Below, piece by piece: positions 1 through 11,324 of a stretch of DNA of 64,000 nt (positions within the stretch are counted from its first letter, which is position 1; every line of letters begins with the position of its first letter). The stretch comes from Vandiemenella viatica (taxonomy: Eukaryota > Arthropoda > Insecta > Orthoptera > Morabidae), in contig CM061921.1 of NCBI GenBank assembly GCA_031002005.1, forward strand, positions 145,485,283 to 145,549,282. Reading direction: 5' to 3'. Below the pieces are notes generated by a model that had not been told where the DNA came from, ran no database searches, and saw only the letters and a program-made list of their open reading frames with translations. The translations under genes were made by a program, and so were the position numbers.

Positions 1-1365
1 GAGTGACACTTCCTCTAGTCAAGCCAGTCGCATTGCCTTTTCGCATTCTTTATAAATTTCGGCAGGATTGCATTTTTGTGATACATTCATTTTAGCTTTT
101 GTGATAATGTCCTGTGTCGATTGTTGCTTGGTTATTGCCTCCCCAATTCCATTGGTCTGGGTGCTAGCATCAACTCTTAAGTCTTCTTTCAGTCCTTTCT
201 TTTTCCAGTATTCCCGTGCCCTCGGCATGTCCCTTAGTCTTCTACTTGGAGACTTGTGCTTTTTTCCTTTGATACCAGATGTAGAAATCCTCTCTGAATT
301 ATCGCTTAAATCTCGAATTTTGTTGATAACTAGATCTGTTACAGTCTTACTGTCCATAATCTATTTTATTTTGGTTCTTTGAAGCAACATCTGGTCGTTC
401 TTAGGTGAACAATTTACCCTTTTCCCTCACTTTATACAAGGCATGCAAATGGGAGGTTTTCCCTTTTTATCACATTCAGATCTATTGTGATCCTCTTCTC
501 CACAATGAGAGCATGTGGACATTTCCTTGTTGCAGTGCTTGATAATATCTCCTAGACCGTAATATTTAATGCACTTAGGTACAATTAGGAAATCTTTAAC
601 AGCTATTGACAGGAGGCCCAAATATAGCTGCTGTTTGGCAATAATAATTTTTCTGAGCTGTGGATCTACTTCCACCACATGATGAACAGTGGCTTTTCCC
701 TTAGGGCCAGTTCTGAATTTTAAGATGAAGTCTTTCTCGTAATCAGCTTCACTCACTGTTCCCTCAAGGTTTTGGTAATAAACACAGTCTCGTATTTCCT
801 CCTCTTTCATTCCAGTCGGTATGTCGTATAGTATTATTAACAGATGCCTTTTCTTAGGTGGCTCGCATTTAAGTTCCTCTTGTAGCTTTATATTTCCCAT
901 TATATTTTTAGTGTCCTCACTTATGCGATTTCTACAATTAGCATTTTTGCTGTGGTCCTCATGATTGTGATCCTTATTTGATCTTTTTCAGGGTCTAGAA
1001 GTTCTGTGAATTTATTTTCAACTTCCCTTGCTCCTTTCTGGTATTTGGATGAAATAAATACAGTGCCTGTCTGGTTCTTTAGAGCGTTCTCAATCTGCGC
1101 CTTTGTTTTTGTAAGGATAGCAGCGCTAGAAGCTTCTTGGGCATGTGTTTTTCCAGGTTTCGAGAGCACTACATTATTTTCTTTTTGCAACCTTTCATTT
1201 TCAATTTGCAGTTGGATCATTCTACCTATTAGCATTGCTTGAGCCTGTGCCCATTGGGCTATATTTTCCTTCAAGTCCGCCATTTTTATGTGAGTTATTT
1301 TCTGATTTGGAAGTTCCTTGTCGATGTAGAGTGACAGCTCTTTGAAAGGGGAAGTATTGCCTCTA
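1..1365 (-). mobile_element. R1-clade LINE copy B, 5' (gag) part, runs off the left edge
   Basis: Decayed non-LTR retrotransposon read on the minus strand. It holds an ORF1 (gag-like) with a zinc-knuckle tail and the Lys-rich stretch after it, and continues left of the window. The order and wording match copy A next door (gag start, knuckles, post-gag), but the sequences are clearly diverged. It starts abruptly near 1350-1390 inside the gag region, directly against the EN-RT linker of copy A. Clade assignment to R1 rests on copy A's endonuclease. Confidence 0.8.
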
Positions 1366-1391
1366 TTATCTCTTTTTCTGATATGACACAT
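19..1391 (-). pseudogene. LINE ORF1 (gag-like) copy B, broken into three frames
   Basis: Three minus-strand open stretches in succession (1391-921, 900-427, 357-19) form one degraded ORF1. The first carries a helical, charged segment (about residues 30-80) that aligns with the gag start of copy A. The second ends in zinc knuckles: one is degraded (the second Cys and the His are replaced), one is intact as CSHCGEEDHNRSEC (CX2CX4HX4C), followed by a final CxxC pair. The third is rich in Lys/Arg and matches the post-gag stretch of copy A at 3152-3421. Such proteins bind element RNA to form the ribonucleoprotein particle. Stops and frameshifts make this copy inactive. Confidence 0.75.
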
Positions 1392-1399
1392 TTTTGTTG

Positions 1400-3121
1400 T
1401 TCACTTTCTTAGGGGTCCCACATTTTTTGATGCAGTTCCCTTTGCCGAACTGTCTAGTTTTCTGTACTATCATCTGGAACTAGCACGTCAAATAACTCCC
1501 ATGCAGTTTCCATCCAGTTGGTGGTCATAGAACCATTCTTACTGTAGAAAAGTTTGTAGGTGGCCTAATTGTGCCAGAGGCAATCTGGTAAGGGATGCCC
1601 CATGGACCTGACCTCATATTTTGTCTGACAAAGGCTTCCCAGCTGTTTTGTTTCATTTTCAGCATCAGATCCTTGAACTCTCCCTTTTAATTTCTATATC
1701 TTTCTAGAAGATTCTGTCTCTCTTCTATAATAAGGCAACGTTGATATGCTTTTCTTGCCTTCCTCATTGTAATTTGTAGTTTCTGCAATCTTTCTGTCCG
1801 TGGTTTATCTTTTAAGCCCATTGTTTTCTTTAGTGGAATTGCAATTCTCATTGTGTCTTGGATTGCCCGAATTGTATCTTTCACAGCCTTGTCCACATCA
1901 AAAATTTTATCTCCAACTTGGGGAGGAATGAAGCAACTCCTCAGCCTTGGCCAGTTGTCTTTGTTGATGCCATATTGCCACTGAATATTGTTACAGTCGC
2001 CTTCACGTGCACCGTCTTGCAATCATCCCAGTTTGAACATTATTAGATTGTGATCACTGGTGGTTTGGTTCTCAGTCACCTTCCACCTGCTTACTAGGTT
2101 TCCTGATCTTCGATTTGTTAAAGTTATATCTATGTTCGATTCAGTACCTACTCGGTCACTGAACATGTATGGATTGTTTGGCTCATTTTTGACATACAGC
2201 TGTAATTTTCCAATCAGCTCAAGTAATTTTTCTCCTCTTGCATCTGTACGATCACTGTGCCAGAGTGCAGATTTGGTATTTGCATCAGCAACTATCACCA
2301 TAGGGCTGTCGCCTATTGCTATACATATTTCCTTAATCTTACAAAGATAGTGGTCAATATCGTTTCCGTATTGAAAGTACATGTTAATGAGAACTACATT
2401 TCCCTTTTGCATACCTATCTCTAGACATACCATATGTTCATCACAGAATTGTGTTATTTTTGTGACAGTGATCTGCTTATTGAAGACTATGATGGCACTC
2501 ATAGGTTTTTTTCCCTGTCGAGATTATTTGAGACGTCACTGGTATGTGTGGGATTTTCCCTTCCCTGGAGTGGCGCTCTTGAAGACAGTGGATATCTATT
2601 AGTATTTCCTTGGCTAATTTACTCACTTCATGCAAAAACCAGACTGGTTCTCCTGCAGTTTAATTACATGATCTTAAATTTCTGTGCACCCCTGCTCATG
2701 GATGCCAAGTATGGATATTGCACTGTGGCCATGGCTATCTTGAGTCATGCATTATTCTGCCATGTGTCATCACGAAATGATGGTAAATTTGATCTGGATC
2801 TAAGATTTCATTTCATTTGTCGAATACTTCCTTGACTATAGTGAGTAACTGGACTGAATAAGTAGGTCTACAGTTTACTTTAAGTTGAATACGATCAATT
2901 GCCTCTGGTTGCGGAAATGTGATGTTTTTGCCAATTGGATGTGCTATTCTGGTTAGATGGTATAATGCTAGAGTGAGATTTAGTGTTTCCTCTATTCTTG
3001 CGAGCAGAAGATTGTTTTCAAACTTTTGGTAGATATGGTCTGGAGCTATAGCAGCGTGTCTTGGTTTTTTGTTCGCTCGGTTATCGGAGCTGCCACTAAT
3101 TTTGCAGTAGTTGGATGCCAT
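1400..3121 (-). pseudogene. LINE ORF2 copy A: APE-type endonuclease and EN-RT linker
   Basis: The endonuclease (EEP fold) starts near 2690 on the minus strand with QLNCRRTSLVFA and continues with LCLQE-like and SREG-like segments and IPVTSQIISTGKK across frameshifts. The clean stretch 2502-2023 contains VVLINMYFQYGNDID, VIVADANTKSALWHS, the Asp/Asn-rich NIDITLTN motif and the catalytic SDHNLI. These are typical of the R1 clade. Downstream, NSWEAFVRQN and GPWGIPYQIASGTIR match the conserved linker ahead of reverse transcriptase, followed after a frameshift by METAWELFDVLVPDDST. The enzyme would nick target DNA to prime reverse transcription. Stops and shifts make it inactive, and no RT follows. 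Confidence 0.85.
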
Positions 3122-3151
3122 TGGAACTGGTCCTACCTATCCAAGTCCAGC

Positions 3152-4484
3152 TCATTTTGTTTGAGGTCTAGCAGAAATATCACGAATGGTGGAAGTAATC
3201 TCTGAGTATTGGAGGACAGATTCATCTGCCTGCTTGCCTACGCTGTTTGCTGTTCCTTTCCCTTCTTGCAATATTTTATTCCTGTATCTTACAGCCCTCT
3301 CTGCGTTCCGCCTCTTCCTTGATGGTGTGTTTATTGTTTTATTCCCCTTTCTTTTTCTTACTCTTTCTTCTATTAGGTTGATAATTATGCTCAATAACTG
3401 ATCTTTGTATGGTTTATCCATCCCCTTGGAGTTTCTTCAACTGTCCATAATCTGTTCTGTTTATCGATCATTGAAAAAAACAGTTGGTATGTCGGACAAT
3501 TTTTGCCAGTTTTGTTGCACGATTTTCCCTTTTTGCTGCATGGGATACAAACAGATGACTATAGCCTTCATTCTTATGGCTAGTTTCTCCACAGTGTTTG
3601 CAAGCGGCCGACGTTGGGCCACAATGTTAGCTAATATGACCATAATCATAGCAATGCATACATTTTGGTACTACCGTGTAATCTTTTGCAGAGATATCAC
3701 TGAATTCTATGTATAGTTTTCTTTGATTCCTAATTTCAGCACTTACTTGAACAACTTGATGGACTGTGCTTTTATCTCTGGGGCCTGTTCGAAATTTTGA
3801 CTTGAATCCATCAAGAAATTGTCGTCTTTCTATCTTTACTTCAAAATTTTGCTCATAAACTTTTTCTTGGATTTGACAAGGCTCAAGTGACGTGGGTACA
3901 TCATACAGAATCAACAGTGGTTTCCTTTTCCGCGGCATTTCACACTTCAGATTTTCGTTTAGTTCTTTATTTTCCATGATTTTTCTTACATAAACTTGAG
4001 ATGCTGTTTCTACAATTACAGCATTATTTGTACTACATATTTTGTTTATTTTTATCTTATCTTTCCTTGGTTTTATGATTCTGGTTAGTTTATCAATATT
4101 CAGTTTCTCCATTTTTGGAAGTTATGAAGATGGCTGCACTAGTAGCTGTTTTTTCTATTTTTGACTTTAATGTAGGTGCCATCCCTGATTTGTCACAGCT
4201 GCATAACTAGATGCTGATAGATTTTTCTGCATGTTCAGTTCTCTTCTCTGAGTGTCCTTATTTCTTTCTTCATTTCTTCTCTCCATGTGGACCATGGCCA
4301 CTGCGAACGAAACAAGGTTGTCCTTAAATTCCCTCAGTTTGAATTCAGTCATTTTTTGGCGTAACAGTTTGTTAATATAATTAACAAGTTTTTCATACCT
4401 GCTGTTAACTGTGTATTTGCGTTCCATTTCATGATTTAAGCTCTGTTGTGTTATGCTATTATTGTTATCTTCAGTCAAGCCCAT
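3152..4484 (-). pseudogene. LINE ORF1 (gag-like) copy A, frameshifted
   Basis: Open pieces at 4484-4167, 4112-3627, 3649-3461 and 3421-3152 form one ORF1. The body contains LLILYDVPT and FRTGPRDKSTVHQVVQV, matching LIILYDIPT and FRTGPKGKATVHHVVEV of copy B. The knuckle region reads CMHCYDYGHIS, a stop, then HC, which is a CX2CX4HX4C knuckle crossed by one stop. It continues as CKHCGETSHKNEGY, a second knuckle whose last Cys has become Tyr. The last piece is basic and matches the post-gag segment of copy B. Confidence 0.75.
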
Positions 4485-4850
4485 GTTGTCAGCTTAGCCC
4501 TGAGGCAGGCGAGGTGTTGACTCACATCAGCTGGATGCCAGGGTGGTGACAGAGTGCGCTGATGCACCAGCTCCTTGACGCTGAAGGACAGACGTGACAC
4601 AGCACGACTGGGGGCCGATGACCGTAGACTTGTGGCTCTGCTATCCTGTTCAGATATTGGACAAAATCACTCATACAATGTATGTTTTTATCCCACAGTT
4701 AACGAGAGTTTTTACATGCACTGACACACACTATTTACACTAGCACAACTTGCTCCATCACTTAATGATCGTTTTCTCCCACACGAAATGCAGTCAGCAG
4801 CAAGAGCAACATGACACACAACCGTACGTGGCAGCCATCTTACTTCATAG
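4485..4850 (-). other. Probable 5' untranslated region of LINE copy A
   Basis: About 360 bases, richer in G+C than the surroundings, lie directly upstream (minus sense) of the first gag Met at 4484. They contain no ORF. The enrichment fades near 4850, where a short direct repeat (ttcatagttcatagttcc) occurs. The 5' boundary is a guess, because no target-site duplication could be paired with a 3' end. Confidence 0.4.
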
Positions 4851-5650
4851 TTCATAGTTCCAAAAATGGAACATGTGGTTGCCCCATATTTGCCATATGG
4901 AGCATATTTTTGCCCTTGTAGGTCAAAATTTATAACCTTTTGTCAGCCAGCCCCCCTCACACATCAAAGAACACAATTCTTTATCATACTAAATGTCCTT
5001 TCCCTATAGCTTTGGCAATTATTCAAGTCATATATGCTCTAACCAGCAGGCTTTCACTTGGTATTCCAACAGCATCTGCCAAACTCTAATAGCTTATCAT
5101 ATTTTAACCAGTATCCAAACATTCCCTAACACGGACCAAGATACATACGAGGATTTTCAGTCCTTTTACTATTTGAACCTGCATTTTTATTGGCACTGTA
5201 TTTATGAATTTGTCTCCTAGGATAAATGTTACATGCTGGTAGTTTACAACATATCTCAAACGGCTTTTGAAAACTTATGCAACCACTGGAAACACCTGTA
5301 GTAGCCTAAAATTATTAGAGGCTCTCTGAAGATATCATTGTCTATGAATTCTGCCAATGGAAACTGACACATCATTATATCATGGATAGAAGATATCCTC
5401 AAGACCTTACCTGAAATTGTCAGTTACCTACCACCTTTCCTTCACAGTCATTACTTCTGTACCTATGCTGGACAATTGATTTAGGATGAAGCATCAGTCC
5501 CAGCCAAACTGCTTATCATTTTTATGCATTTTCTTTTTTGCCACCTACATGACTGATGGAATGGTTTCTGTTTTGCACAAAACTAAATATTATGTACACA
5601 TAGAATAGTGAAAAATGCCTTTGCCTAAAGCTTATATAGTTAACAGAGGA
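4851..5650. other. AT-rich stretch without recognised genes
   Basis: Between the LINE 5' region and the SINE I see no exon, RNA gene or repeat that I can name. The single open stretch of 75 codons at 4993-5220 has no recognisable protein motif. Confidence 0.4.
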
Positions 5651-5890
5651 GGAAGCATTGACTGAGCATGGTGGGTGAGCCGTTGACTCTCTGGCCTGGC
5701 ATTCAGGAGAATGCAGGTTCGAATCCCTGTCCAGGCATCTAGATTTGGATTTTGCATGGTTTTCACAAATCACTCCAGTCAAATTTGGGGATGCTTACTT
5801 CAAAAGTCCATGGCCAAATTCATTCCAATTCCTTGTCCCCATACCTCTTCTGCCTCTAATGACATCGATGTCAAGGAATAGTAAAGCCAC
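5651..5890 (+). mobile_element. tRNA-derived SINE, copy 1
   Basis: The tRNA-like head runs from about gagcatggtgggtgagccgt to the B-box GGTTCGAATCC near 5718. The body has the same order of segments as the best copy at 51725: the 'atttgg' join, the 'aaatcactccag' block, the 'ccatggc' block and a pyrimidine-rich tail. It is diverged, its A-box is weaker and its 3' tail is degraded. It is in intergenic or intron sequence upstream of the first visible exon. Confidence 0.8.
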
Positions 5891-6197
5891 AAGTAAACAT
5901 CCTTGGTTGTCCCAATTTTTGTGTCTTCATTATTTTTTATACATTTGCTTGATAATTTTACATCTTTGGATCTTTCCCTTTATCACACAGGCAAATGTAA
6001 TTGATCCTGCAATTCATCACTGAAATGATTATGTTATGGAGGGCTGGTGAAATAAATTATTCAATTGGTGTCACTTTTGTTAAGAATATAGCAGCTTTTT
6101 CTTGCCACCTTAAATGAATATCTTATTATTGTGTTCTACTATAGATGTGATCTGATATTATATTTATATGATAACTTAAAAAGAAATTATCTTTCAG

Positions 6198-6862
6198 GTT
6201 CATACTTCTCGCCAAGTGAGACCAAAAGGAAAGTCATGGAATGTACTGCATGATCTCGAACAACCTGGTGTAAGTGTGATTGGAATGGAAAAAGAAAGCA
6301 ATAGTGTAACAAAATCCAACATTGGGAATGAAAGTCCAGGTGGCCATCCCAATTGTCAATCGGCAGCAGGTGTTTTGCCTGTGATATCTACATCTCCTGG
6401 GCACAGTCGGCTGCTTTCCACAGATGTGTTTAAAAGAGTGAAGGCAGATTTCCCTCTTGCCAAGGAAGAACCTGGGTTCCAACAGAGAGTTATTAGCAAG
6501 CCAGATCAGGCTAATAAGATGCGCAAGAGAAAACCTGGTCGATGTAGTGACTCTTTGCTCTTATCTGCATGCTCCAGTCCTAAGATTACTAAACTTGCTG
6601 GGAGTGGTAAAGATAGAGTGAAATCTGCTATCCCCAGCAGCTGTGAGAAGGAAAAGCATCCAGCACAGCCATCACCCCCACAGTTGCAACAGCTATCATT
6701 ACAGCAGTCACGGCTATCATTCCCCCAGCCACAACCATCAACTTCAACAAGGGCAATAACCTATGCTAAGAATGAAGAAATAGCTGTTTCGCTGGCCACT
6801 GATGACAAAGATCTTGAGGATAGTACTGAACTAAACAAGAATATAGAAAAGTTGTGCCAAAG
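6198..6862 (+). CDS. Host gene, internal exon 1 (basic, S/P/Q-rich)
   Basis: Exon of an unidentified protein-coding gene. The acceptor is ttatctttcag before 6198 and the donor is AAAG|gtactt after 6862. Reading starts in phase 0 (VHTSRQVRPKGKSWN) and ends two bases into a codon. The 221 residues are low in hydrophobic order and rich in Ser, Pro, Gln and Lys. A basic cluster, KMRKRKPGR (about residue 110), could be a nuclear localisation signal, and a Gln/Pro/Ser stretch follows near residue 155. It ends EKLCQ, so the split codon makes Arg with the next exon. The reading runs on 13 codons past the donor before a stop, but the phase match to exon 2 supports splicing. The protein start is upstream, outside the window or unseen. 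Family unknown. Confidence 0.8.
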
Positions 6863-8376
6863 GTACTTGATTTTTTTGCTAAGGAATTTTCTTTTAGATT
6901 GATCCATAAACATTTTCGTTTATTAAACTTTTTGTTTCGAGTAGACACATGTTTCATAATAGAACTGTGAAATTCTACCTTTCTTTGTTAAACTCTGTAC
7001 TTATTTAAGTGTATGATTTGTTATATTAAAATGAGGAAGGATAAAGAAAGTAAACCAATTATATCACTTTTTTGGTTAAAGCCTTAATCATGCTAAAGGT
7101 GAGACATATACCAACGCTATTAGGTGTATGCACACTGGGTCTTATTATAGGATTCATTTCAACATATCTCATCTCTAGCATGAGCTAGGCTTTAACTGAA
7201 ATATTGTAAAGCATATTCTTGTTTTATGTTCATCACGGGCCTTCTGCCTTAGTATGGGGTGGATGATGTATTTATTTTCATCACTTAACAACATTTTAAA
7301 TCTTACAATTATCATAATTAGTTACATTGTTGGATGCATGCTAACAAAGCAGTAAAAGCTTGTAACATTGAGAGAAAAATAAATTCTAACTACAGGGTTT
7401 ATGAGGAGAACTAACATTTATACCTTGAATTCATTTTTATTCACGGTGGATTTCAATTTTTTTTACATGTACTGTAACTGTTGTATAATGTTTAGGAAAT
7501 TGTTTAATATATATTTTGTATCTAACAAAATGTTTTTACTTCTTAACAGGTATGTTGTATTTTAAAGAACATAATGCTATAAAAGCTTGGTTCATTACAG
7601 GCAGACTGTTTAATTTCCTGTTTTAAAAGCAACAGAAATTTGATTGCTGACTGTAACTGAAGATTGGCACTCTGAAGTGTTATTTAGATTCTCAAATAAG
7701 TCATAGGTGCTAGAGCCATAAACTCTATGGTGGATCTTAATATGTTAGCAGCTTCTTTTAAATATAAAATATTTTCATTTGTTTAAAAAGCATAATGAAA
7801 CTAAACCCAATTACCCCCAAAGGCTGAAGGCCAAAGGGGTGTCAAGGTGATATGTTTTACTCAAAAACAATGAAATACACTTCTTATGGTAATCTTGTAG
7901 TACTGAAAAGAAAGCACAAGATAAGTCCAGTCTAGAAAAGAAACTGAAAAATCATTTAGATGCTTCTCATATTTCAGTATATAATTTGCTGGTAGATTCA
8001 TTGTGGCTACATTAAACTAAGATAAAATATATCCACCACTTACCAAAGTTGAAGGGAGGTACGCAGTAAAAACAATTGTATATATATATTAACAAAGGCT
8101 TTACTGGCTTTTCATTGAAATGTTATCCCTGCAAGTTTTCCTGCTAGATTGTGTTGGTGAAAGACGAGCTTTCAGCAACATACCATGCTGTCTGAAGATG
8201 GCGGCAAAGTACATTGCAGAAAGATCATCTTTCATCAACATAATCCGGCAGTAAACTCACGAATATATTTTGACAATATTTTTGGCTCTGCCCTTTTTCA
8301 AGAAGATAGAAGCATGTTTCTTCTGAGCTATATGTAAACCCAAAACCAACACTGCTGCATGTATGATGGTGTAGAC

Positions 8377-10194
8377 CAGGGATGGCCAACCCGCGGCCCG
8401 CGGGCCGCTTGTGGCCCGCGGTAGGTCATTTTGTGGCCCGCGGAGCTGGATCATTAATTCATTATATATGTAAGCTTTGACTTTCAATGGCGATATCTAC
8501 ACCAAGTGAAGCTGATATTCAACCAAGATCATCGCTCGATTGATCTTGCGTGGATGGACGGTGCGGGCCTTACAACGGCTTATGTTCCTGTAACTTCCAG
8601 CGTGTTTGGGGTTCGCCTGACTGATTCTAGTAGCTTTTGCGTCGGTTATTGACATCCTAGCAGTTAATGTTTCCACTCATAGATGGCATTATATGTCCAG
8701 AAAAGAAAAAGGAATTTTCAAGAATAAGCCTCTCTCTTCAAACTATTACCAGACCTGTGGAAGACAATGGAAAACATATTGAAGATAATTTGAAAAGCAG
8801 AGCGCCTGATTTCCTATATTATTCTCTAGCATTGGATGAAAGCACAGATCTAACAGATACTGCCCAAGTAGCGATTTTCGTAAGAGGTGTTGATATCCAT
8901 TCAAGCAAAACAGAAGAATTAGCGGCTCTATACCCACTTAAGAACACTACAACTGCACGCAATTTGTTAAAGTCAGCTACAGCAACATTAAATCGTTTTT
9001 CTTTAAAAACTTCACAACTTACCTGGCGTTACGACGGATGGAGCTCCAGCAATGGTTTGAAAACATGAAGGTTTAGTAAAACTGACTGAAATTGAAGCTT
9101 GTAAACTTGATAATACCTCATTATTAAATTTTCATTGCATTATTCATCAAGAGAATTTATGTGGCAAGTCTTTAAAAATGGATCGTGTCTTGAGCGTGGT
9201 TATCAAAATAGTGGACTGCATTAGATCTAAGGGGTTGAACCACCGCCAATTCAAAGAATTCCTCAAGCATTTAGATTCTGACCATAATGGCTTTTGATTT
9301 TACACTGAAGTAAGATGGTTCTCCCGTGCAAAAATGTTAAAAAGAGTGATTTGAAGGAAGAGATACAATCATTCTGTTCAAGAGAGTTTGAAGACGGGGC
9401 TTGGATTTGTGACTTCGCGTTTCTAGTCGACGTAACTAGCCATTTAAATAACCTGAAAATTCGTCTGCAAGGCAAAGACCAATTGGTTAGTAATATGTTT
9501 GATGATGTTGCAACGTTTCAAATGAAACTTGGGCTTTGGGAACAACAGTTCAAAAATATAAATTTCAAGCTATCATGGCAAACACACGTGACACAAACGT
9601 TGGCGATTAAGTACAGTTCATTGATATTAAACTTGAACCTAGAGTTTGAAAACCGATATCAAAAATCATCATATTCTTTTATCTGCATTTGCAACGCCAT
9701 TCTCCGTCGATATAAATTCATTTCCAGGAAATTTGCAAATGGAATATTGTGAATTGCAGTGTGACGCACAGCTTAAGGAGAAATTCCACCAGAATGGTTT
9801 GGAAGAATTCTACAGAAAATATCTGGACAAGGAGAAATATAATGCATTTTACAAACATGCTTTATCTATTTGGAAACATATGTGTGAACAGCTTTTCAGC
9901 CGGATGAACAGTATCAAGTCAGAACACGAATCACCGATGTTCATTTAGAGAACTCTATGCGTGTAGCCACAACTTCTCTCCGTATTAACATTGATGCCCT
10001 TAGTACTGTAAAACAAAGTCACATTAAGATAATTGTATATTTAATTCTTCATAAAATATCTGTATTTCATTTTAAGTGTTTTTTTATTCATAAAAATATT
10101 AAAGCACTTTTTCCAAGAAACTAATTCATGCTGCCCGGTAGAGAGTTGTAGTTCTAAAATTTGGCCCGGCTGCTGAAAAGGTTGGCCACCTATG
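8377..10194 (+). mobile_element. hAT DNA transposon with intact ends, dead transposase
   Basis: An 1818-bp element. The left end is CAGGGATGGCCAACC and the right end, reverse-complemented, is CATAGGTGGCCAACC, 12 of 15 matching. Both ends are flanked by the identical 8-mer GTGTAGAC (8369-8376 and 10195-10202), the 8-bp duplication typical of hAT. The left subterminal part holds a palindromic run of GC-rich 'gcggcccgcgggccgc' blocks, and related 'ttggcccggc' sequence sits near the right end. Confidence 0.92.
8667..10015 (+). pseudogene. hAT transposase (GTF2IRD2/ZBED5-like lineage), broken
   Basis: Reading over several frames gives the middle and end of a hAT transposase. It includes SLALDESTDLTDTAQVAIFV (the first catalytic Asp region), FHCIIHQENLCGKSL (the His/Cys region), TEVRWFSRAKMLKRV, FAFLVDVTSHLNNLKIRLQG and FDDVATFQMKLGLWEQQ. 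The wording is that of the GTF2IRD2/ZBED5-like domesticated hAT lineage. Near the end QLFSRMNSIKSEH and ATTSLRINIDALS are the dimerisation (hATC) region, split by a small deletion. A stop after the DHNGF segment, at least three frameshifts and the absence of a BED zinc finger show it is inactive. Confidence 0.85.
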
Positions 10195-10839
10195 GTGTAG
10201 ACCATTACAGTTGGGGTGGTGCAACAGGAGTATCAGTAGAAATGTTAATAACAGAAAGAAATCAATTAACATCAAATCATAAAGGGGCATAGAAAAGAAG
10301 GTGAGAAATTACTATAAAAGGTAAAAGATAAATAACAAAGCAAAACAAAACTAAATTTTGAAATTATATACATATGGGAATACCAATGTGAGGAAAGTGA
10401 GTATTATCTGAGACTGAGGCCGAGGGGGTGTCTGGTGTCCAGAATGAGTTAGTAGACTAATTCCCAGCTCCACAGTTTGGATGATGTGTTTTTGCATCAC
10501 AGCGTTTCTTCATCCATTGATTTGAGACAATAGTAAACTAAGGATTCATCAGCCATATTTAACTTGGATGAAGAAAAAAAAAATTAGCTGAAGCTACCTG
10601 AATCCTTTACAAAGATACAATTGCAATCATATTAGAAACAAGTATTTTGCAGCTGGATGGATGATGAATGTTTTGCAAAATTTTATTAATACAGGAAAAG
10701 ATATCAAATTAAGACAACTTCATTTTTACCAGCTTAAAATGTAGTTGCCTGAATTAAAAACAATTTTCATTTTTTTAAATATAAACTAAACCAAATATTT
10801 TGAGAAACAAACCTAGTGAAAGGTCAATACTAAATGATA

Positions 10840-11324
10840 CAGGGTGTCCAGAAAAGGACTCCCTGATTTCAAAATTAAATATCTCGAAAACAAAGATCGA
10901 TAGAGGAATGCAGCAAACGGTATGTTTATTGTGACAGCTGTAAGAAGTGTATACAGCAGTGTAAAATAATAGTTACAAAAGCTGCTAACAGATGGCGCTG
11001 TACGCTCATATCAGCATACATAAGTGAAATAATCATATTAAAACAATCTTTGCAAACAATCACATCACAATGTTTTCAAAATGTTCACCATTGGCACGTT
11101 TCAATGGTGGAACTGATCGCCCTGAGCTTCGGATCACTATTTAGGCATTACGTATGGCGATTACAGCGCCATCTGTTAGCAGCTTTTGTAACTATTATTT
11201 CACACTGCTGTATACACTTCTTACAGCTGTCACAATAAACATACCGTTTACTGCATTCCTCTATCGATCTTTGTTTTCGAGATATTTAATTTTGAAATCA
11301 GGGAGTCCTTTTCTGGAAACCCTG
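10840..11324. mobile_element. Foldback MITE, TA target (mariner/Tc1-type ends)
   Basis: A 485-bp element with long inverted arms, about 10840-11002 and 11162-11324. The arms are nearly identical: I count about three differences over roughly 160 bp. It starts CAGGGTGTCCAGAAAAGG, ends with the complement, and has TA at both sides (10838-10839 and 11325-11326), as expected for Tc1/mariner insertions. The spacer of about 160 bp has no full transposase. The near-identity of the arms suggests a young element. Confidence 0.88.

Larger units (their letters stand above)
1366..4484 (-). mobile_element. R1-clade LINE copy A: gag plus endonuclease, RT missing
   Basis: Second non-LTR retrotransposon piece on the minus strand. 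Reading down from 4484: gag start, gag body, zinc knuckles, post-gag region, ORF2 endonuclease, then the linker that precedes reverse transcriptase. The reverse transcriptase is absent because the element stops where copy B's gag begins. Retention of the 5' half with loss of the 3' half is opposite to the usual 5' truncation of LINEs, so a later deletion or an insertion of copy B is likely. Confidence 0.8.

Noticed and set aside
2060..2835. Plus-strand ORFs of 96 to 133 codons at 2.0-2.8 kb
   Set aside because: They are antisense to the LINE endonuclease, which is recognisable on the minus strand.
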